Shown here: positions 5,999 through 8,780 of the stretch, piece after piece | Numbering within the stretch: the first letter of the stretch is position 1 | How the letters are laid out: each line of letters begins with the position of its first letter | The notes under the pieces: model-generated | What the model was told of the DNA's origin: nothing | The model's input: the letters and a program-made list of their open reading frames with translations, nothing else | Databases searched by the model: none | Assembly (NCBI GenBank): GCA_964561025.1 | Contig: CAZLNM010000149.1 | Location: forward strand, 1 to 8,780 | DNA from: JAAZNF01 sp964561025 | GTDB lineage: Bacteria; Myxococcota; B64-G9 | Length of the DNA stretch: 8,780 nt | Reading direction: 5' to 3' | Program-made: the position numbers and the translations under genes

Positions 5999-7681
5999 TT
6001 ATCCCTGCGCCGGACGGGCGGAACTTCGCAAAAGCTCCCGGGCGTGGGCCCGCCCCGCCTCGGTGACGCGGCGCCCGCCCGCCATGCGGGCGATCTCGGC
6101 CACCCGCGCCTCGCCCTCCAGCCGCTCGACCTCCACCCGGGCGCGGCCCTGGCGGACTTCCTTCTTCACCCGGAAGTGCTGGTGGGCGAAGCAGGCGATC
6201 TGCGGCAGGTGGGTGACGCACAGGATCTGGCGGCTGTCGCTCACCCGCTGCAGGGTCCGCCCCAGCACCTCGGCGGTGGCCCCCCCCACGCCGGCGTCCA
6301 CCTCGTCGAAGACGTAGCTGGCCACCGGATCCACCCGCGACAGCACCACCTTGAGGCCCAGCAACACCCGGGAGAGTTCGCCGCCCGAGGCCACCCGCGA
6401 GAGCGGGCGCAGCGGCTCGCCGGGGTTGGCGCAGAACAAGAACGTGACGCGATCGAGGCCCCGGGGAGTCGGCCGCGGCAGGGAAAGCGGCGCGACCTCG
6501 ATCTCCAGCCGGGCGGCGGGCATGGCCAGGCCGCGCAGCTCCTGCTGCAGCCGGCCGGCCAGATCGACGGCCACCCGCGCCCGCGCCGAGGAGAGCTCCC
6601 GGCACAGATTCAGCGCCTCCGCCTCCCGCCGCTCCCGCTCTGTCCGGGCCGCCTCGACCCGCCCCGCCAACCCCTCCAGGCCGGCCAGCTCTCCGGCCAT
6701 GCGCTCCCGGGCCGCCAGCACGTCCTCCAGGGTGGGGCCGTGAGCGCGCATGAGGTTGCGCAGGGCCGAGAGGCGCTCCTCGACCTCCTCCAGCCGGGCC
6801 GGATCGGACTCGAGCCGCCCGCGCTCGCGCTCGACCTCGCGCGAGAGCTCCTCCACCGCGGAGAGGATGCCGTCCAGCCGCTCCCGTTGCGCCTCGAAGG
6901 CAGGATCGAAACGCGCGATCCCCTGCAGGGCGGCGCGCGCCCGCCCCAGGAGCTCCACCGCCGCCGCGTCGCCGCGGTACAACGCGTCCAGCGCCTGCTC
7001 CAGGCCCTCGGCCAGTTTCTCGGTGTTGCGCAGGCGGAGCCGGGCGGCCTCGAGCTCGCGGTCCTCACCCGGCGCAGGGCGCAGCGCGTCCATGCGCGAG
7101 AGCGTGAAGCGCAAATACTCCTCGCGCTCGGCGCGCTGCCGCTCCCGGCCGGAAAGCTCGTCCAGCTCCCGCTGCGCCTCCTCGAGCGCCGCCACCGCCC
7201 GGGCCACGCCCTCCCGCGCCGGCAGCAGATTCCCGTAGGCGTCCAGGATGAAAAGCTGGGTCTCCTCGGTGGTCAGGGCCACGTGCTGGTGTTGGCCGGC
7301 GATGTCCAGAAGCCCGCGGGTGAGCTCGGCCAGGCTGGCCACGCCCACCGCCCGCTCGTTGACGAAGGCGCGGGCCCGGCCCCCCGGCGCCAGCGAGCGG
7401 CGCAGGCGCAGCGCGTTTCCGTCGGCCAGCCCCGCCTGCCGCAGGCGCTCCAGCACCGGCGAGCCCTCCGGGAGCAAAAACTCCCCCTCCACCTCGGCCG
7501 CCTCGCTGCCCGCCCGGATCAGCTCCGCGTCCCCCCGGGCCCCCAGCAGCAAGGAGAGCGCGTTCACCAGGATGGACTTGCCCGCCCCGGTCTCGCCGGT
7601 GAGCGCCGAAAAATGCGGGCCGAACTCGACCTCGAGCCGGTCCACGATGGCCAGGTCCTGGATGCGCAGCCGGCGCAGCAT
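5999..7681 (-). CDS. recN: DNA repair protein RecN
   Basis: RecN is an SMC-like ATPase that acts in double-strand break repair, holding DNA ends or sister chromatids together for RecA recombination. The 560-residue length is normal. The N-terminal head has MLRRLRIQDLAIVD and the Walker A GETGAGKS (29-36). LLDIAGQHQH (124-133) is the RecN-typical Q-loop region. Residues about 150-380 form a long Glu/Arg/Leu-rich coiled-coil arm. The C-terminal head has the signature ASGGELSR (431-438), Walker B SYVFDE (455-460) followed by VDAGVGG, and CVTHLPQIA (488-496). It starts 4 bp after the nadK stop, with GGGGAGAG inside the end of nadK as ribosome binding site, so the two are translationally close. 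recN is commonly in the SOS regulon, but I see no clear LexA-type box before the operon. Confidence 0.98.
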   Translation of the reverse strand: MLRRLRIQDLAIVDRLEVEFGPHFSALTGETGAGKSILVNALSLLLGARGDAELIRAGSEAAEVEGEFLLPEGSPVLERLRQAGLADGNALRLRRSLAPGGRARAFVNERAVGVASLAELTRGLLDIAGQHQHVALTTEETQLFILDAYGNLLPAREGVARAVAALEEAQRELDELSGRERQRAEREEYLRFTLSRMDALRPAPGEDRELEAARLRLRNTEKLAEGLEQALDALYRGDAAAVELLGRARAALQGIARFDPAFEAQRERLDGILSAVEELSREVERERGRLESDPARLEEVEERLSALRNLMRAHGPTLEDVLAARERMAGELAGLEGLAGRVEAARTERERREAEALNLCRELSSARARVAVDLAGRLQQELRGLAMPAARLEIEVAPLSLPRPTPRGLDRVTFLFCANPGEPLRPLSRVASGGELSRVLLGLKVVLSRVDPVASYVFDEVDAGVGGATAEVLGRTLQRVSDSRQILCVTHLPQIACFAHQHFRVKKEVRQGRARVEVERLEGEARVAEIARMAGGRRVTEAGRAHARELLRSSARPAQG

Positions 7682-7685
7682 CGCT

Positions 7686-8537
7686 TCAGCGCTCTCCCCA
7701 GCGCAGGCGGGTGCGCAGGATCTCGAAGTGGCTGCGCGGGGGCTCGACCAGGGCCACCCGGCCGGGGGCGGCGCGGATCTCGAGCCGATCGCCGGGGCCG
7801 AGCGGCTCGGCCTGCTGCCCGTCGAAGGTGGCCACGATGTCCTCGACCGCGCCGCGCACCTCCAGCTCGATGCGGCTCTCCTCGCGCACCACCAGCGGGC
7901 GCATGGTGAGCATGTGGGGGCAGATGGGGGTGAGCGCCAGCGCGCGGCAGTCCGGGGCCAGGATGGGCCCGCCGGCCGCCATGGAGTAGGCGGTGGAGCC
8001 GGTGGGCGTGGCCACGATGAGGCCGTCGGCGCAGAACACGGTGAGCGGCGCGCCGTCGATGCGGGCCTCGATGTCGATGATGCGGCTGATGCTGCTCTTG
8101 TTGACCACCACGTCGTTGAGCACGCGGAAGGTCTTGCGGCCGCCGTCGGCGCGCGCCACGTCCGCCTGCAGGCGCAAGCGCTGCGAGGTGCGAAAGCGGC
8201 CGGCCAGCACCTCTTCGAGGCAGGCGGCGGCCTCGGTGGCGGCGAAACCGGTGAGGAACCCGAGCGAGCCCAGGTTGACGCCGAACACCGGCACCGCCCG
8301 CTCGTCGAGCAGCCGCACCACCCGGATCAGCGTGCCGTCCCCGCCCAGCACCACCGCCAGATCGCACAGGCGGGCCACCTCGAAGGACGGCAGCGCGCGC
8401 GCCCCCGCGGACGTCGCGCACAGCGGCTCCTCCAGCAGCACCTCGCGGCCCGCCCGGAGGGCCTGCGCCGTAAGCTCCCCGGCCAGGCGCGGGACCTTGG
8501 GGTGAGCCAGCTTTCCGAAGATGCCGACGGTGCGCAT
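7686..8537 (-). CDS. nadK: NAD kinase
   Basis: NAD kinase phosphorylates NAD to NADP using ATP or polyphosphate in the cytosol. The 283-residue product carries the family landmarks: MRTVGIFGKL start, the GGDGT motif (65-69, catalytic Asp67), FGVNLGSLGFLTGF (85-98), LNDVVVNKSSISR (140-152), DGLIVATPTGSTAYSMAAGG (171-190) and the PICPHMLTMRPLVV segment (204-217). DGQ at 239-241 is the C-terminal substrate-site motif. The frame is open upstream to 8777, but the family start and a GGGGAG just before the ATG at 8537 support this start. It is the first gene of a nadK-recN operon, an arrangement found in many bacteria. The leader has tandem 11-bp repeats and a TATTAT box. Confidence 0.97.
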   Translation of the reverse strand: MRTVGIFGKLAHPKVPRLAGELTAQALRAGREVLLEEPLCATSAGARALPSFEVARLCDLAVVLGGDGTLIRVVRLLDERAVPVFGVNLGSLGFLTGFAATEAAACLEEVLAGRFRTSQRLRLQADVARADGGRKTFRVLNDVVVNKSSISRIIDIEARIDGAPLTVFCADGLIVATPTGSTAYSMAAGGPILAPDCRALALTPICPHMLTMRPLVVREESRIELEVRGAVEDIVATFDGQQAEPLGPGDRLEIRAAPGRVALVEPPRSHFEILRTRLRWGER

Positions 8538-8619
8538 GGGCTCCCCATACCACAACGGCGCTCGTGATCCAACCGCCCGCGCCGGCGACGACATCCGTCT
8601 TACGACCGGCCGCCCCAGC

Positions 8620-8654
8620 GGCGCCGCCGGATCCCGGCCCCGCCATCCTTTTTT
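8620..8654 (+). terminator. Intrinsic-terminator-like hairpin with T6, reading rightwards
   Basis: On the plus strand GGCG (8620-8623) pairs with CGCC (8641-8644), and GCCGG (8626-8630) pairs with CCGGC (8634-8638) around an ATC loop, with a CC/CC internal mismatch. ATCC and then TTTTTT (8649-8654) follow. This looks like a Rho-independent terminator for rightward transcription, although no plus-strand gene lies upstream in the window. For nadK it would be a leader hairpin preceded by an A-run. Confidence 0.4.
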
Positions 8655-8682
8655 ACCCGCCAAGCCCGACGCAACCAGTTGA

Positions 8683-8688
8683 ATAATA
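8683..8688 (-). promoter_or_regulatory. Possible -10 box of the nadK-recN operon
   Basis: The minus strand reads TATTAT (5 of 6 to TATAAT), in the only A/T-rich stretch of the leader (about 8680-8695). The place where a -35 should stand falls inside the 11-bp repeats and reads CCCGGA, unlike TTGACA. An activator binding the repeats would be consistent with this. The leader would be about 140 nt. Confidence 0.35.
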
Positions 8689-8692
8689 ACTA

Positions 8693-8736
8693 TTTCCGGG
8701 GTCTTTCCGGGGTCTTTCCGGGGTCTTTCCGGGGTG
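8693..8736. repeat. Four tandem copies of an 11-bp repeat (TTTCCGGGGTC)
   Basis: Units are 8693-8703, 8704-8714, 8715-8725 and 8726-8736. The first three are identical and the fourth ends in G instead of C. The period of 11 bp is close to one helical turn, so all copies would present the same face of the DNA. They adjoin the TATTAT box of the nadK-recN operon. They may be a protein-binding array or a slippage-prone microsatellite-like tract; there are no spacers, so it is not a CRISPR array. Confidence 0.9.
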
Positions 8737-8780
8737 GGTGATGGGATAAAGCGACCGGCCCCTCCAGCGACGTACAATGC

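Noticed and set aside
6044..7909. A 621-codon plus-strand frame opposite recN
   Set aside because: It is antisense to a full-length RecN with all ATPase motifs, and its Gln/Arg/Leu/His-rich product looks like a complement shadow.
8693..8736. CRISPR array or replication iterons for the tandem repeats
   Set aside because: Units are only 11 bp and have no spacers; there is no cas gene, replication gene or AT-rich origin region in the window.
8538..8777. An 80-codon N-terminal extension of NAD kinase
   Set aside because: The added residues are Pro/Arg/Gly-rich and cross the 11-bp repeats and a hairpin; the family start MRTVGIFGKL lies at 8537 with a purine-rich site before it.
8773..8778. TACAAT at the right edge as a plus-strand -10 box
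   Set aside because: The -35 position reads AGCGAC and the window ends two bases later, so nothing downstream can be judged.

Overview
The window is a GC-rich, gene-dense bacterial chromosomal segment. The family mix fits a Deltaproteobacteria/Desulfobacterota-type Gram-negative: a diacyl lipoprotein with an alanine/proline linker, an SSB with an acidic DEDVPF tail, an M23 peptidase with the N-terminus typical of that group, a nadK-recN pair, a PP2C phosphatase and a strong sigma-54 promoter match. This placement is an inference from family resemblance; there is no rRNA or other phylogenetic marker here. I see no tRNA, rRNA, CRISPR array, insertion sequence, prophage or toxin-antitoxin pair. 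No intergenic stretch exceeds 300 bases.

Layout, left to right. Bases 1-202 hold a possible tail of an upstream gene, a candidate sigma-54 promoter (GG-N10-GC) and the leader of a lipoprotein gene (203-724, +). Bases 725-961 lie between convergent genes and carry a perfect 7-bp hairpin that probably ends both transcripts. ssb (962-1417, -) follows, then a short divergent promoter region. Next is a six-helix voltage-sensor channel protein with a cytoplasmic RCK/TrkA module (1523-2947, +). Its stop codon lies 3 bp from that of a convergent CDP-alcohol phosphatidyltransferase, most like phosphatidylserine synthase (2951-3781, -). Everything to the right is on the minus strand: an M23 (LytM-type) membrane-anchored peptidase (3995-4930), a PP2C protein phosphatase (5094-5939), recN (5999-7681) and nadK (7686-8537). 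The last 240 bases are the nadK leader, with a four-copy 11-bp tandem repeat and a hairpin/T-tract.

How the genes relate. nadK and recN are 4 bp apart and surely co-transcribed; the PP2C gene follows recN in the same direction at a short distance and may belong to the same operon. The other genes look like separate housekeeping or envelope functions: DNA repair and replication (ssb, recN), NADP supply (nadK), membrane lipid synthesis (PssA-like), wall remodelling (M23), phosphoprotein signalling (PP2C) and ion flux (channel).

Most of the window is ordinary housekeeping. The observation most worth following is the channel. It has a textbook S4 with six arginines at every third position, a pore helix and an RCK module, but the K+ selectivity filter TTVGYGD is replaced without a gap by VAVQPEP. 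Secondary points are the sigma-54 promoter before an unrecognised methionine-rich lipoprotein, the helically phased 11-bp repeats before nadK-recN, and a repeated CAGGAGAGGC motif around pssA.
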